A stretch of 64,000 nucleotides of DNA from Wolinella succinogenes DSM 1740 (GTDB taxonomy: Bacteria > Campylobacterota > Campylobacteria > Campylobacterales > Helicobacteraceae), in the NCBI RefSeq assembly GCF_000196135.1, contig NC_005090.1:1312001-1376000 (forward strand), given 5' to 3'. Numbering within the stretch: position 1 is the first letter of the stretch; every line of letters begins with the position of its first letter. The position numbers were made by a program, and so were the translations under genes. Positions 25,319-34,561 of the stretch are shown piece by piece. The notes under the pieces are model-generated. The model had not been told where the DNA came from. It made no database searches and saw only the letters and a program-made list of their open reading frames with translations.

Positions 25319-26455
25319 ATGAGAATCAAAGGATGCGCCACAGCCGAATCGACCAAGGCTTATGCGGCGCATTTTGCGCAGGTTGATGGATTTTACAAAA
25401 TTGCGCAAGGCCTGACATTTTCCTCTTTGGGTGTGGGAAGTTTTGCTCCTGAAGCGTATAAAGAGGAGAATTATCTCTACACTTTTAAAGAGCCTATAAA
25501 AGAGGCAGTCCTCAATGGAATCAACCACATTGACACCGCCGCTAGCTACCGCTACAACCAAAGCGAGCGCGAGATTGGCGAGGCGCTCGGTGAGCTTTTA
25601 GAGATGGGCACCCAAAGAGAATCGCTCATCATCGCCTCCAAGGGGGGCTTTTTCCCTCTAGAGTATCCCTTCCCGAACAACCCCTATACATGGATTAAAG
25701 AGAGGGTCATCAAGCCAAATCTTGCCCAAGAATCAGACATTTTCACCGATGAATATTGCCTCTCTCCTGATTATCTCCGCTGGAGCCTAGAGCGCTCTTT
25801 GGAGAATCTAGGGCTAGAGAAGCTCGATATTTTTTACCTCCAAAACCCCGAACACGCCCTAGGTCACCTCACTAAAAAAGAGCTTCTATCTCGTCTAGAA
25901 AAGGTTTTTTGCGCGATGGAATCGTGGGTTAGCGAGGGATTGGTGAGCTATTTTGGCATCGCCTCTTGGAATGGATTCCTCAATGACCCCACCCATTTAG
26001 AGTATCTTTCGCTTCAAGAGATCGTGAACATGGCCCAAAAAATAACCAACGATTCTCACTTGAAATTTGTCCAAATTCCCTACAATCTCGCCAAAATCCA
26101 AGGGGTTGGCTACGCCAATCAAGCCGTGGGCAAAGAGGGCTACTATCCTGCTTTCATCGCGGCTCAAAAATTGGGCTTGCACTCCATCACCAGCTCTTCA
26201 CTTCTTAGGCTTCACCTCTTTAAACGCCCCTTTTCTGAGGAGTTTCGTGCGCTTTGCGGCAAAGAGGCGATGAGCGATCTTCAGCGCGCCTTGCAATTTT
26301 CACGCTCCAATCCTTACGCGCTAAGCGCCCTCTTTAGCACCAAAAATGCCGACCATCTACTCCATAACATGGAGCTAAAAATGATCAAACCTCTCTCCAA
26401 AGAGGCCTATTTCAAGCTATTTTCAACACTAGGGAGGGATAGAGATGCTGTATGA
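25319..26455 (+). CDS. Aldo/keto reductase-like protein of the nif region
   Basis: The 378-aa cytosolic TIM-barrel protein belongs to the NADPH-dependent aldo/keto reductase superfamily. The tetrad Asp and Tyr lie in NHIDTAASYRYNQSERE and the Lys in IIASKGGFF. The position usually holding the catalytic His (LYYLHNPE type) reads IFYLQNPEHAL, so His is replaced by Gln. The start is ATG 25319 after CAAGGAG; an upstream ATG at 25280 overlaps a -10-like hexamer. It is the first gene of a plus-strand operon that runs through nifT, nifQ, clpX and nifA, and it overlaps the next gene by 11 bases. Its substrate and its nif role are unknown. Confidence 0.8.
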   Translation: MRIKGCATAESTKAYAAHFAQVDGFYKIAQGLTFSSLGVGSFAPEAYKEENYLYTFKEPIKEAVLNGINHIDTAASYRYNQSEREIGEALGELLEMGTQRESLIIASKGGFFPLEYPFPNNPYTWIKERVIKPNLAQESDIFTDEYCLSPDYLRWSLERSLENLGLEKLDIFYLQNPEHALGHLTKKELLSRLEKVFCAMESWVSEGLVSYFGIASWNGFLNDPTHLEYLSLQEIVNMAQKITNDSHLKFVQIPYNLAKIQGVGYANQAVGKEGYYPAFIAAQKLGLHSITSSSLLRLHLFKRPFSEEFRALCGKEAMSDLQRALQFSRSNPYALSALFSTKNADHLLHNMELKMIKPLSKEAYFKLFSTLGRDRDAV

Positions 26456-28100
26456 CTTATTGGTGATTGGGAGCGGAATCGCAGGGCTTAGAGCGGCGAT
26501 AGAGGGGAGCCAAAGAGGGCTTAGGGTCGCGCTTTTGAGCAAAGGAGCATTCATGCGCTCCAATAGCTCGCTAGCCTGTGGCGGTATCAATGCTGCACTT
26601 GGCAACGCAGAGCCCGATTCCCCTCTTGTTCACCTTGAGGACACCCTAAGAGGGGGTGATGGTCTCGCCCTCAAAGAGGCGGCGCAAATTCTCTGCCAAG
26701 AGGCTCCCGCGGAGATTGGATTCCTCGCCTCCATCGGTGTGGCGTTTGATCAGCAAGATGAGAGAATTGCCCAAAGAGCCTTTGGCGGGATGGGCAAAAA
26801 GCGCACCTGTCATATTGGCGACAAAACAGGAGGAGCCATCACGCAGACTCTCTTTAGAGTCATCATGCAAAAATACCCCATCCACTGGATCAAAGAGCGG
26901 ATGCTTCTCTCGCTTTTGGTGCACGAGGGAGTCATCTCAGGAATCACCGCGCTCAATCGCCAAACCTCTGAGATCGAGCTTTTGGGTGCTAAGGCGGTCG
27001 TGCTAGCAAGCGGAGGCTATGGCGGAATCTATCACGAACACCACACCAACACTCCAGAAATCACCGGAGATGGTCAAGCCGCCGCTCTTAGAGCGGGGCT
27101 TCGACTCTCCAATATGGAGTTTGTCCAGTTCCACCCCACCACACTCCCTAGAACCCACGCGCTCATCAGCGAAGCCGCGAGAGGCGAAGGGGGAATCCTC
27201 ATCAACGAATCAGGGGAGCGATTCATCGATGAGCTCCTCACGCGCGACAAGCTTGCACGAAAAATTGCCAAAGAGCTCTCAGAGGGGAGACGGGTCTTTT
27301 TAGATGTGCGCCACTTGGGTGAGGCGCTTTTAGAGCGTAAGCTCCCTTCGCTGCTCAAAATCGCCATGAGCGAGGGAATCAACCCCATCAAAGAGCCTAT
27401 CCCCATCATCCCCTCCGTGCACTACTCCATGGGAGGAATCGAGTGCGATCTTGGCGGAGCGACCGCGATTAAAGGGCTCTATGTCGCTGGAGAAGTGGCT
27501 TGCAATCTGGTCCATGGCGCCAATCGCCTTGGGGGCAACTCCCTCCTAGAATCGGCTGTTTTTGGGCGTATCGCGGGAGAAAATGCCGCGAAATTTGCCC
27601 AAAGTCACGACTATCACGACTTCCGCCTAGAGCCCATCGCCAAGGACACCAATCTCGTCGAGCATATCCTTGGAGGCGAAAATCGCTATAACTTCCAGAG
27701 TATCCGCAAGACCCTAGGCAAGACCCTCTACGAAAAAGCGGGGATTTTCCGCACCCAAGAGGGCTTGCATGGGGCGCTGGATTATGTCTCCTACCTCAAA
27801 AGAATCTGGATTGGGTGCCACTGTATCCACAAACAAAAAGAGTATAACAGCGAGCTTCAGGCGATTCTTGAGCTTCGCAATATGCTAGAGGTGAGCGAGG
27901 CCATGCTCCTTAGCGCCCTAGCGCGAGAAGAGAGCCGAGGGGCGCACTATAGGGAAGATTTCCCCGAAAAAGATGAGAAGCTTTTTGGTACTCCAAGCTT
28001 CGTCAAAAAGCTAGAGAGCGGCAGGCTTTACATGGAGTTTGAGCCCAAAGAGGGTGCCAAGGGATGGCTCAATCGCCTCAAAAAGCGGCTCACCCGCTAG
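26445..28100 (+). CDS. FAD-dependent oxidoreductase, fumarate reductase/L-aspartate oxidase family
   Basis: The 551-aa soluble flavoprotein has an N-terminal FAD motif LLVIGSGIAGLRAAIEG, a substrate-domain segment FVQFHPTTLPRTHALI and EAARGEGGILINESGERF. It also has VHYSMGGIECD, and a second FAD contact in GANRLGGNSLLESAVFGRI. The covalent-FAD His of FrdA/SdhA (RSHS) is Asn here (RSNSS), so FAD should be non-covalent, as in NadB. No iron-sulphur or membrane partner subunit is adjacent. GGGAGG precedes ATG 26445. It is translationally coupled to the aldo/keto reductase. L-aspartate oxidase is the main alternative; an electron-transfer role in nitrogen fixation is speculation from context. Confidence 0.78.
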   Translation: MLYDLLVIGSGIAGLRAAIEGSQRGLRVALLSKGAFMRSNSSLACGGINAALGNAEPDSPLVHLEDTLRGGDGLALKEAAQILCQEAPAEIGFLASIGVAFDQQDERIAQRAFGGMGKKRTCHIGDKTGGAITQTLFRVIMQKYPIHWIKERMLLSLLVHEGVISGITALNRQTSEIELLGAKAVVLASGGYGGIYHEHHTNTPEITGDGQAAALRAGLRLSNMEFVQFHPTTLPRTHALISEAARGEGGILINESGERFIDELLTRDKLARKIAKELSEGRRVFLDVRHLGEALLERKLPSLLKIAMSEGINPIKEPIPIIPSVHYSMGGIECDLGGATAIKGLYVAGEVACNLVHGANRLGGNSLLESAVFGRIAGENAAKFAQSHDYHDFRLEPIAKDTNLVEHILGGENRYNFQSIRKTLGKTLYEKAGIFRTQEGLHGALDYVSYLKRIWIGCHCIHKQKEYNSELQAILELRNMLEVSEAMLLSALAREESRGAHYREDFPEKDEKLFGTPSFVKKLESGRLYMEFEPKEGAKGWLNRLKKRLTR

Positions 28101-28130
28101 AAATTCAACCCAAAAACAAAGGAGATTTAG

Positions 28131-28337
28131 ATGGCTAAAGTGATGCTAACCCAACGAGGCGAGGAGATCAAATTCTATATCGCCAAAAAAGATATGGAAG
28201 AGGTGATCGAAAGCGTGGAGATTGATGGAGAGACTTACGGGGGCGAAGTGCTTCTCAAAAATGGCGATCGCTGGTATTTCGACCCCATCCCCAAAAAATT
28301 TCCCGCGGATGTAGTGGCCAAGAGAGTCGGGGAGTAG
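28131..28337 (+). CDS. nifT: Nitrogen fixation protein NifT/FixU
   Basis: The small 68-aa protein matches the NifT family: KVMLTQRGEEIKFYIAKKDMEE, YGGEVLLKNGDRWYFDPIP and a C-terminal Ala-Lys-Arg. NifT is widespread in nif clusters but its function is unsettled; mutants elsewhere have little phenotype. AAAGGAG precedes ATG 28131. It lies 30 bases after the flavoprotein gene in the same operon. In many bacteria it sits beside nifK; here it has moved to the opposing unit. Confidence 0.87.
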   Translation: MAKVMLTQRGEEIKFYIAKKDMEEVIESVEIDGETYGGEVLLKNGDRWYFDPIPKKFPADVVAKRVGE

Positions 28338-28346
28338 GAAACTCTC

Positions 28347-28646
28347 ATGGAAAAGATTCTGGCGATTCTGCAAGAGCATGCCGCTTCGCCTTATGCTAGG
28401 GAGGTCATCGCTCCGATGATCGCTGAGCGAGCCTATGGAAAAAACCACCTCTATGAGGATATGGGTTTTCCCTCTCGCAAAGATTACAACGCCTTCATGG
28501 CGATTCATTTTCCCCTCTTGGCACAAGAGAAGCCAAAGGAGAAGCGTTGGAAGAAATTCCTCTTTGACACCATCGGCGAAATCGCCCCTGCCTGTGCATT
28601 TTGTGGCGATACAGATGAGTGTTTTAGCTGTGATTTGGTGGTATAA
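28347..28646 (+). CDS. nifQ: Short NifQ, molybdenum donor for FeMo-cofactor
   Basis: NifQ supplies molybdenum, as a Mo-Fe-S cluster, to NifEN. This 99-aa protein covers only the C-terminal half of the usual ~170-200 aa. The NifQ-type region HLYEDMGFPSRKDYNAFMAI and FPLLAQEKPKEKRWKKFLFD is followed by the Cys motif CAFCGDTDECFSC. The Cys spacing (C-x2-C-x5-C-x2-C) differs from the classical C-x4-C-x2-C-x5-C. It starts 9 bases after nifT and ends 2 bases before clpX. The assignment rests on the WKKF and Cys-tail regions. Confidence 0.8.
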   Translation: MEKILAILQEHAASPYAREVIAPMIAERAYGKNHLYEDMGFPSRKDYNAFMAIHFPLLAQEKPKEKRWKKFLFDTIGEIAPACAFCGDTDECFSCDLVV

Positions 28647-28648
28647 CG

Positions 28649-29842
28649 ATGAAAAATTTACAATGTTCTTACTGTGGCAAAAAAGAGCCCTTGGTGAAGC
28701 GAATTTTTGGCGGCAGCCATCAAGCTTTCATCTGTAATGAGTGTATTGTAGAGTTTTTTAACCTCTTGGAGCGCGAAGAGGAGAATCGCAAGCAAAAGGA
28801 TGTCCGCTCGCACCTCCCCAAGCCTCAAGAGATCGCTCAATTTCTAGACCAATATGTGATCTCGCAAGAAAAAGCCAAAATGGCGCTCTCAGTCGCCCTC
28901 TACAACCACTACAAACGCATCTCCTACCCCAAGCACCATCACATTGAGCTAGAGAAGAGCAACATCCTCCTTCTAGGGCCAAGCGGGAGCGGCAAGACTC
29001 TGCTGGCTAAAACCCTCGCTAGAGTGCTCAATATCCCCTTTGCTATGAGCGATGCCACGGCGCTCACTGAGGCGGGCTATGTGGGCGAGGATGTCGAATC
29101 GATTCTCTCTCGACTCCTCCATGCCGCCTCCTTTGATATCGAAAAAGCCCAAAAAGGAATCGTCTATATTGATGAGATCGACAAGATTGCCAAAAAAGGC
29201 GAGAGCGTGCAGAGCGGTCGAGATATCGGAGGCGAGGGAGTCCAGCAAGGGCTTTTGAAGATTTTAGAGGGGGCTAGCGTCTATGTTCCGCTCAAAGGGG
29301 CACGCAAAAACTCCAACACCGAAACCGTGCTCTTTGATACCAAAGATGTGCTCTTTATCTGCGGGGGCGCGTTCGTGGGAATCAAAGAGGAGCGAGGCGA
29401 AAAAAGAAGTGGATTTTTGGCCTCCAACCCCTCATCTCCCACCCAAAGAACCCTGCGCAAACAGCTCCTCTCTTATGGGATGATTCCTGAATTCATCGGA
29501 CGGATTCCCCTGATTTTGGAGCTAGAACCTCTCAACCTAGAATCGCTTGTGAAGATCCTCAAAGAGCCCAAAGATTCGATTATCGCTCAATATCAATACC
29601 TCTTCTCACTCGATGGCGTGAAGCTTGAATTCACCGATGAGGCCCTCCTGGCCATCGCCCAAAAATCCCTCGATGAAGAGCTTGGAGCAAGAGGCTTGAG
29701 ACATATTTTAGAGGAGATTCTCATGCCTCTTTTATTTGAAATTCCCTCCAAAGAGGAGGTCACCCAAGTGAGCATCACTCAAGGATTCGTCTTAGGGAAT
29801 AGCGAAGCCCTCATTTTAGAGCCAAGGAGAGAAGATGGATAA
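28649..29842 (+). CDS. clpX2: nif-linked ClpX paralogue (AAA+ unfoldase)
   Basis: AAA+ unfoldase of 397 aa with the full ClpX layout. The N-terminal zinc domain has Cys6, Cys9, Cys29 and Cys32; Walker A is GPSGSGKTLLAK, the pore loop GYVGEDVES, Walker B GIVYIDEIDKI, and a sensor/C-domain contains ARGLRHILEE. Two loops differ from housekeeping ClpX. The RKH substrate loop reads ARKNSN, and the ClpP-docking IGF loop reads RSGFLAS and is shortened. Azotobacter vinelandii also has a nif-encoded ClpX2 reported to influence NifB and NifEN levels, so a similar role is inferred. No clpP is adjacent. The gene overlaps nifA by 8 bases. Confidence 0.85.
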   Translation: MKNLQCSYCGKKEPLVKRIFGGSHQAFICNECIVEFFNLLEREEENRKQKDVRSHLPKPQEIAQFLDQYVISQEKAKMALSVALYNHYKRISYPKHHHIELEKSNILLLGPSGSGKTLLAKTLARVLNIPFAMSDATALTEAGYVGEDVESILSRLLHAASFDIEKAQKGIVYIDEIDKIAKKGESVQSGRDIGGEGVQQGLLKILEGASVYVPLKGARKNSNTETVLFDTKDVLFICGGAFVGIKEERGEKRSGFLASNPSSPTQRTLRKQLLSYGMIPEFIGRIPLILELEPLNLESLVKILKEPKDSIIAQYQYLFSLDGVKLEFTDEALLAIAQKSLDEELGARGLRHILEEILMPLLFEIPSKEEVTQVSITQGFVLGNSEALILEPRREDG

Positions 29843-31373
29843 TTCCTGTCACACCCCCTCAAATCGATGCACCCGCTATCAGGAGCTACGCGCACTCTAT
29901 GATATCTCTTTGGCTTTAGGGGGAAGCGTCGGCGAAGTGAAAAAGGCGTTTGAAGAGGCGCTTGGACTGCTCAAGCGCCACTTTTTCCTCGATAAAAGCG
30001 TCTATTATGAGCTCAGCGAAGAGAGTCAAACCCTCAATGTCTTTGCCTCTGCAGGGCTCAGCAAAGAGCAGGAGTTCCTCGCTAGCTACAAGGTAGGCGA
30101 AGGCGCTACAGGGCTAGCCGCCAAAGCTAGAGAGCCCATCATCGTGGAGAATATCCATCAAAACCTCCTCTTTTTGAATAAAAGCGGCAGTCGCAACGAG
30201 GGGGAAATCTCCTATCTTGCCGTCCCCGCTCTCTCCCAAGAGAGAATTCTTGGAGTGCTTGGCGTGAGCCTCACCAAACACTCTATGAGTGATTTTGATG
30301 AGATGGTGACAATTCTCACCATCGCCGCCTCTCTCATGGCGCAGGCAAGACGCATCCACCAAAGCATCCACGAAGAGAAGAAGCGCATCAGCGAAGAGAA
30401 ACTCTACTACAAAGAGGAGCTTCTCAAGCAGAGCGAGATCATCGGCTACAGTCCACCTATCAAGCGAGTCTCAGAGATCATCGCCAAGATCGCCCCCTCT
30501 AGCGCTACGGTGCTCATCCGAGGCGAGACGGGCACAGGCAAGGAGCTCATCGCTAAAGCGATTCACAACTATAGCCCACGCAAAGAGAAGCCCTACATCA
30601 AGCTAAACTGCGCCGCTATCCCAGAGAATCTTCTAGAGAGTGAGCTTTTTGGACACGAAAAAGGGGCTTTTACAGACGCGAGGGAGACGCGCAAGGGGCG
30701 ATTTGAGCTCGCCGATGGCGGGACGCTCTTTTTGGATGAGGTGGGCGATTTGAGCCTGCCTTTGCAAGCGAAGATTCTCCGTATTTTGCAAGAGCAGGAG
30801 TTTGAGCGCGTGGGCGGAAGCAAAACCATCAAAGTGGATGTGCGCATTGTCGCTGCGACCAATCGAGACCTCGAAGAGATGGTGCGCATGGGGGATTTTA
30901 GAGAGGATCTCTTCTACCGCCTCAATGTGATTCCCATCTTTTCGCCCCCCTTGCGCGACAGGGGCGATGATGTGATTCTTCTTTCGCGTTACTTTCTGGA
31001 GCGATTCTGCAAGCGCCACGCCAAAGAGCTCCACCTCACCCCTAAGGCCGAGGAGCTTCTTAAACACTACGATTGGCCGGGTAACATTCGCGAACTGGAG
31101 AATAGCATCGAGCGGCTTGTTTTGCTTGCCCCCTCAGAGAGCATCGATGAAGAGGTGGTGCTCTCTGTGCTTCCTGGTCGTGTGCATGGCTACACCAAAG
31201 AGGTCAAAACTAGAGCCGACTTAGAGGAATTGGAGCGCTCAGCGATCATCAAAGCGCTCAAAGAGTGTCATGGAATCAAGCTCCAAGCCGCCAAAAAATT
31301 GGGAATCACCAATCGCCAAATCGGGTACAAAATCCAAAAATATGAGATTGAGCCTGAGGATTATTTAAGCTAG
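29835..31373 (+). CDS. nifA: NifA, sigma-54-dependent activator of nif genes
   Basis: Enhancer-binding protein of 512 aa. An N-terminal GAF domain spans about residues 20-165. A central AAA+ domain spans about 200-430, with Walker A GETGTGKE, the sigma-54-contacting GAFTDA loop and Walker B GTLFLDEVGDL. A C-terminal Fis-type helix-turn-helix reads LQAAKKLGITNRQIGYKIQK. The Cys-rich interdomain linker of oxygen-sensitive rhizobial NifA is missing, although Cys5 and Cys12 lie at the N-terminus. No NifL is encoded nearby. AAGGAG precedes ATG 29835, within the end of clpX. It is the last gene of the plus-strand nif operon, with the promoter for the next gene 11 bases after its stop. Confidence 0.92.
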   Translation: MDNSCHTPSNRCTRYQELRALYDISLALGGSVGEVKKAFEEALGLLKRHFFLDKSVYYELSEESQTLNVFASAGLSKEQEFLASYKVGEGATGLAAKAREPIIVENIHQNLLFLNKSGSRNEGEISYLAVPALSQERILGVLGVSLTKHSMSDFDEMVTILTIAASLMAQARRIHQSIHEEKKRISEEKLYYKEELLKQSEIIGYSPPIKRVSEIIAKIAPSSATVLIRGETGTGKELIAKAIHNYSPRKEKPYIKLNCAAIPENLLESELFGHEKGAFTDARETRKGRFELADGGTLFLDEVGDLSLPLQAKILRILQEQEFERVGGSKTIKVDVRIVAATNRDLEEMVRMGDFREDLFYRLNVIPIFSPPLRDRGDDVILLSRYFLERFCKRHAKELHLTPKAEELLKHYDWPGNIRELENSIERLVLLAPSESIDEEVVLSVLPGRVHGYTKEVKTRADLEELERSAIIKALKECHGIKLQAAKKLGITNRQIGYKIQKYEIEPEDYLS

Positions 31374-31383
31374 TGTTTTCTAT

Positions 31384-31412
31384 TTGACTTTGCTTCACGA
31401 ATCTTTTATAAT
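31384..31412 (+). promoter_or_regulatory. Sigma-70 promoter for the DNA methylase gene
   Basis: TTGACT (31384-31389) and TATAAT (31407-31412) are separated by exactly 17 bases. It stands just after nifA and 29 bases before the TTG start of the methylase, separating that gene from the nif operon. It is the most canonical promoter in the window. Confidence 0.75.
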
Positions 31413-31440
31413 CGCCCCACTTTAATCAAGCGAGCGATAT

Positions 31441-32550
31441 TTGAAAGAAAAGAGACCTCTTCAGCCCTTCATCAAGTGGGCAGGCGGCAAGGAGCGAGAG
31501 CTCCCCCTCATCCGCCCCCATCTCCCCTTGCGCATGGAGCGCTATTTTGAGCCTTTTATTGGAGGGGGAGCGCTCTATTTGGACACCCAAGCCTCCGCCT
31601 ACTACATCAATGACAAATCCAACGAGCTCATCTTGCTCTATCGCCTCATCCAAACCCAAGAGGCGACCTTTTTGGAACACCTAGAGCGCCTCAATCAATC
31701 CAAAAAAGCGCTCCTATCTCTCGCCCAAGAGCGCCTCGCTCTTTGGATTTGCGAAGAGTCGCTCCATCTTAAGGACTCTTCGCTTTTAAATTGGCTAGAG
31801 GCACAAAAAGCCTCCATAGGGGAGATCGAAGGGGCTCTTTTGGGTTGTATGAATGGATTTATATTTCATTTCATTCAAGAGGCAATGCTTGATAAACTTT
31901 CTCGCATGAAAACGCTCGAAAAAAAACGTGGGATTTTAAAAGCGGAGGACAGAATCAAGAATCTCTCCTCCGCGATCCAAGCAGGGCACTACACCGCCCT
32001 AAGAGAGCTCTACAATCACCCTGAGCGCTATGACTACTCTGACTCTTTTTTGGGAGCGCTCTTCTTTTTTATCCGAAGCTACGCCTATTCGGGGATGTTT
32101 CGCTACAACTCCAAGGGAGAGTTTAACGTCCCCTATGGCGGTATTGGCTACAACAAAAAATTTCTTGACCGCAAGATCGCCTTTTTTAAGAGCGAAGAGC
32201 TCCACGCCAAGCTCCAAGCCACTCAGATAGAAAATCTCGACTTTGAGGAGTTTTTGAGGAGACACTCCCCCACGAAAGAGGATTTTATCTTTTTGGATCC
32301 ACCCTATGATTCGGAGTTTAGCACCTATGCGGGGAATCTCTTTGGCAAGGAGCACCAAGAGCGCTTGGCTTCTTATCTCCTCAATGAGTGCGAGGCGCGC
32401 TGGCTTATGGTGATCAAGGAGACCGATTTTATTTTGGGGCTTTACACGCAAAGAGGGATCACCCTCTCGCGCTTTAAGAAGCGCTACGCCGTCTCATTCA
32501 AAAACCGCAACGACCCCCACGCCACGCATCTCATCATTCAAAACTATTAG
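31441..32550 (+). CDS. Dam/DpnM-type DNA adenine-N6 methyltransferase
   Basis: SAM-dependent N6-adenine methylase of the D12 class (Dam, M.DpnII). The SAM-binding motif is [16 protein letters not shown] with [14 protein letters not shown], and the catalytic motif DPPY is at residues 286-289 in [18 protein letters not shown]. The 369-aa length is above the ~280 of Dam; an insert of about 90 residues lies between the two motifs. The start is TTG 31441. No restriction endonuclease is adjacent, so it is an orphan methylase or has lost its partner. Specificity cannot be read from the sequence; GATC is only the family default. It overlaps the convergent chemotaxis gene by 4 bases. Confidence 0.85.
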   Translation: MKEKRPLQPFIKWAGGKERELPLIRPHLPLRMERYFEPFIGGGALYLDTQASAYYINDKSNELILLYRLIQTQEATFLEHLERLNQSKKALLSLAQERLALWICEESLHLKDSSLLNWLEAQKASIGEIEGALLGCMNGFIFHFIQEAMLDKLSRMKTLEKKRGILKAEDRIKNLSSAIQAGHYTALRELYNHPERYDYSDSFLGALFFFIRSYAYSGMFRYNSKGEFNVPYGGIGYNKKFLDRKIAFFKSEELHAKLQATQIENLDFEEFLRRHSPTKEDFIFLDPPYDSEFSTYAGNLFGKEHQERLASYLLNECEARWLMVIKETDFILGLYTQRGITLSRFKKRYAVSFKNRNDPHATHLIIQNY

Positions 32551-34436
32551 TGTGTTTTAAAGCGCCCTAACACGCGGCTAAGCTCATCGGCGGTCTGCTT
32601 GATGGCACTTGAGATTCCCACGATGGCTTCGATTCCCTCGGCGTTGGAGCGGGCGAGCGTGTGAATATTAGCAATCTCTTCGCCAATCTTCTCGACTCTT
32701 TTAGAGAATCCTCCAATCTCTTTGGCATTTTCCCTGATCTTCTCTGCACTCAAAGAGACCCCCTGGGAGGCCTCAGTGAGGCGCGAACTGATCACTTCAG
32801 ACTGCCCTGCGATGGCTTCGATTCCTTTAGCGCTCTCATTCATCATTGAGCTTGAGTCACTCACGGATTGGACGATAAGATTGATGATTCCATTGATCTC
32901 GCTGAGACTCTTTTGGGTGCGCTCAGCTAGCTTTCTCACCTCATCGGCCACCACGGCAAAGCCCCTGCCATGCTCTCCAGCCCTAGCGGCTTCGATGGCG
33001 GCATTAAGCGCAAGGAGATTGGTCTGATCGGCGATATCGTTGATGATAGTGAGCACGCCTTTAACACTATCAGCCTCCCGGCTCAACTGCTCTAGCTTCA
33101 TAGAGAGCTCGCCCTCGGCCACAGAGGTGGATTGAATGGATTGGAAGATTCCAAGGATTTCACCGCGCGTCTCCTCCAATATTTGAACCGCTTCGAGCAT
33201 CTCTTCTTTGGTCATCTCAGCCTTTTGAGAGGTCTTGGAGGCAAGCGCGCTCACCTCTAGCCCCTCTTTGGAGAGCGACTGGATGATGAGCGATTCCTCC
33301 TTGACATTGCGATCCATCCGCTCAGACGCCCCTTGCAAAGAGACGGAGAGATCGGAGTTTTTCCTCGCGTCCTCTTTGGAAGCATGAACAATCTCGCGAA
33401 CCGCCCCAATAAAGGCGTTAGTCGCCACCGCGATCTCCCCAATCTCATCTTGGCTCTTGGTCTCTAGGCGCTGGGTCAAATCCCCCTCTCCTCGCGCCAA
33501 TCCCTCGGTCATCTTCTTTAGCTCAATCATGGGTGCAATCAGCACCTTTAACACTGCCACCACCAAAATCACCGTCAATAAAAGAAATCCAACCCCCATC
33601 ATCACGCCCAAAAGCGCGCTCTTCTTTGCACCTGCATAGACCTCCGACTCTTTGGCGAGGCTGAGTGCGATCCAGCCATTAGAAAGCTTGGCATAAGAGA
33701 TCATGAAATCTTCGCCTCCAATTTGAGCGCTTCCCACTCCTTCGCTCTCTTTGGAGATGGCGCTTTTAAGTCTAGTCAAAGAGCCATCAAGTGCTTCTAG
33801 TGGCTTCAGCAAAAGCGATTCTTGAGGGTGAGCAATGATCTCTAACTTTTGATTGAGAAGCATTCCATAGCCGCTCGGAGAGATTTTGGTGGCGCTCACC
33901 TGCTCTTGAATCATCTTCATGGCGACATCAAAGCCCACTACTCCAGCAAATTTCTGCCCCTCCAAAAGAGGCGCAGTGAAAGAGATAACCATTTGATTCG
34001 TAATAGAATCCACATAAGGCTCTGTCACATAGGGCTTGAGCAATGCTTTGGTCTCCATATACCATGGTCGCTTATGGTGATCATAGGTGGCAGGCGGAAT
34101 CCAATCCGTCCCATCGATAAATTTCCCCTGCTCAAACGCCGCATACACTCCTAGGTAGCCTGTCGACTTGAGGCTCTCTTTGAGTAGGGGAAGCGTATCT
34201 CTAGAATCGACACGCGCAATGGCACGCGCGGTGAGATCAGTCAAGCTCTTATTGAGAGCAATCCACTCTTCGATCTTCTGCTTTTGACCTGTTGTCACTT
34301 TCAAAAGTCCGTGTTCCATGCTCTCATTCACCATAGAGAGACTCTGGCGATAGCTCAAAGCCAGAATCGAACCCATGCTAATGATCGCAACCGCCCCAAC
34401 CGCCGCGACAATTTTTTGCCCAAAACCCCACGCCAT
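32547..34436 (-). CDS. Methyl-accepting chemotaxis protein with dCache-type sensor
   Basis: Inner-membrane chemoreceptor of 629 aa. A transmembrane helix lies at about residues 10-30, followed by a periplasmic Cache-type ligand domain (about 35-275, with [19 protein letters not shown] and [20 protein letters not shown], the amino-acid-type dCache signature region). A second transmembrane helix lies at about 280-305, then HAMP and a signalling domain whose tip reads [25 protein letters not shown] (in part) and [19 protein letters not shown] precedes ATG 34436. The ligand is not determined. It stands alone and is convergent with the methylase. Confidence 0.9.
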   Translation of the reverse strand: MAWGFGQKIVAAVGAVAIISMGSILALSYRQSLSMVNESMEHGLLKVTTGQKQKIEEWIALNKSLTDLTARAIARVDSRDTLPLLKESLKSTGYLGVYAAFEQGKFIDGTDWIPPATYDHHKRPWYMETKALLKPYVTEPYVDSITNQMVISFTAPLLEGQKFAGVVGFDVAMKMIQEQVSATKISPSGYGMLLNQKLEIIAHPQESLLLKPLEALDGSLTRLKSAISKESEGVGSAQIGGEDFMISYAKLSNGWIALSLAKESEVYAGAKKSALLGVMMGVGFLLLTVILVVAVLKVLIAPMIELKKMTEGLARGEGDLTQRLETKSQDEIGEIAVATNAFIGAVREIVHASKEDARKNSDLSVSLQGASERMDRNVKEESLIIQSLSKEGLEVSALASKTSQKAEMTKEEMLEAVQILEETRGEILGIFQSIQSTSVAEGELSMKLEQLSREADSVKGVLTIINDIADQTNLLALNAAIEAARAGEHGRGFAVVADEVRKLAERTQKSLSEINGIINLIVQSVSDSSSMMNESAKGIEAIAGQSEVISSRLTEASQGVSLSAEKIRENAKEIGGFSKRVEKIGEEIANIHTLARSNAEGIEAIVGISSAIKQTADELSRVLGRFKTH

Positions 34437-34561
34437 TCGCTGCTCCTTGCCACATTAAAATATCAAAAAATTCACTGTCAAAATAGTAACAGAATTTTAT
34501 TGCAGAAATAGAAATTCGTTAAGGATTAAGATTAATTTTTAGGCACTTTATAAGCCAAAGC

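Noticed and set aside
26445-28100. Fumarate reductase or succinate dehydrogenase complex
   Set aside because: No iron-sulphur or cytochrome subunit gene is adjacent and the covalent FAD His is missing.
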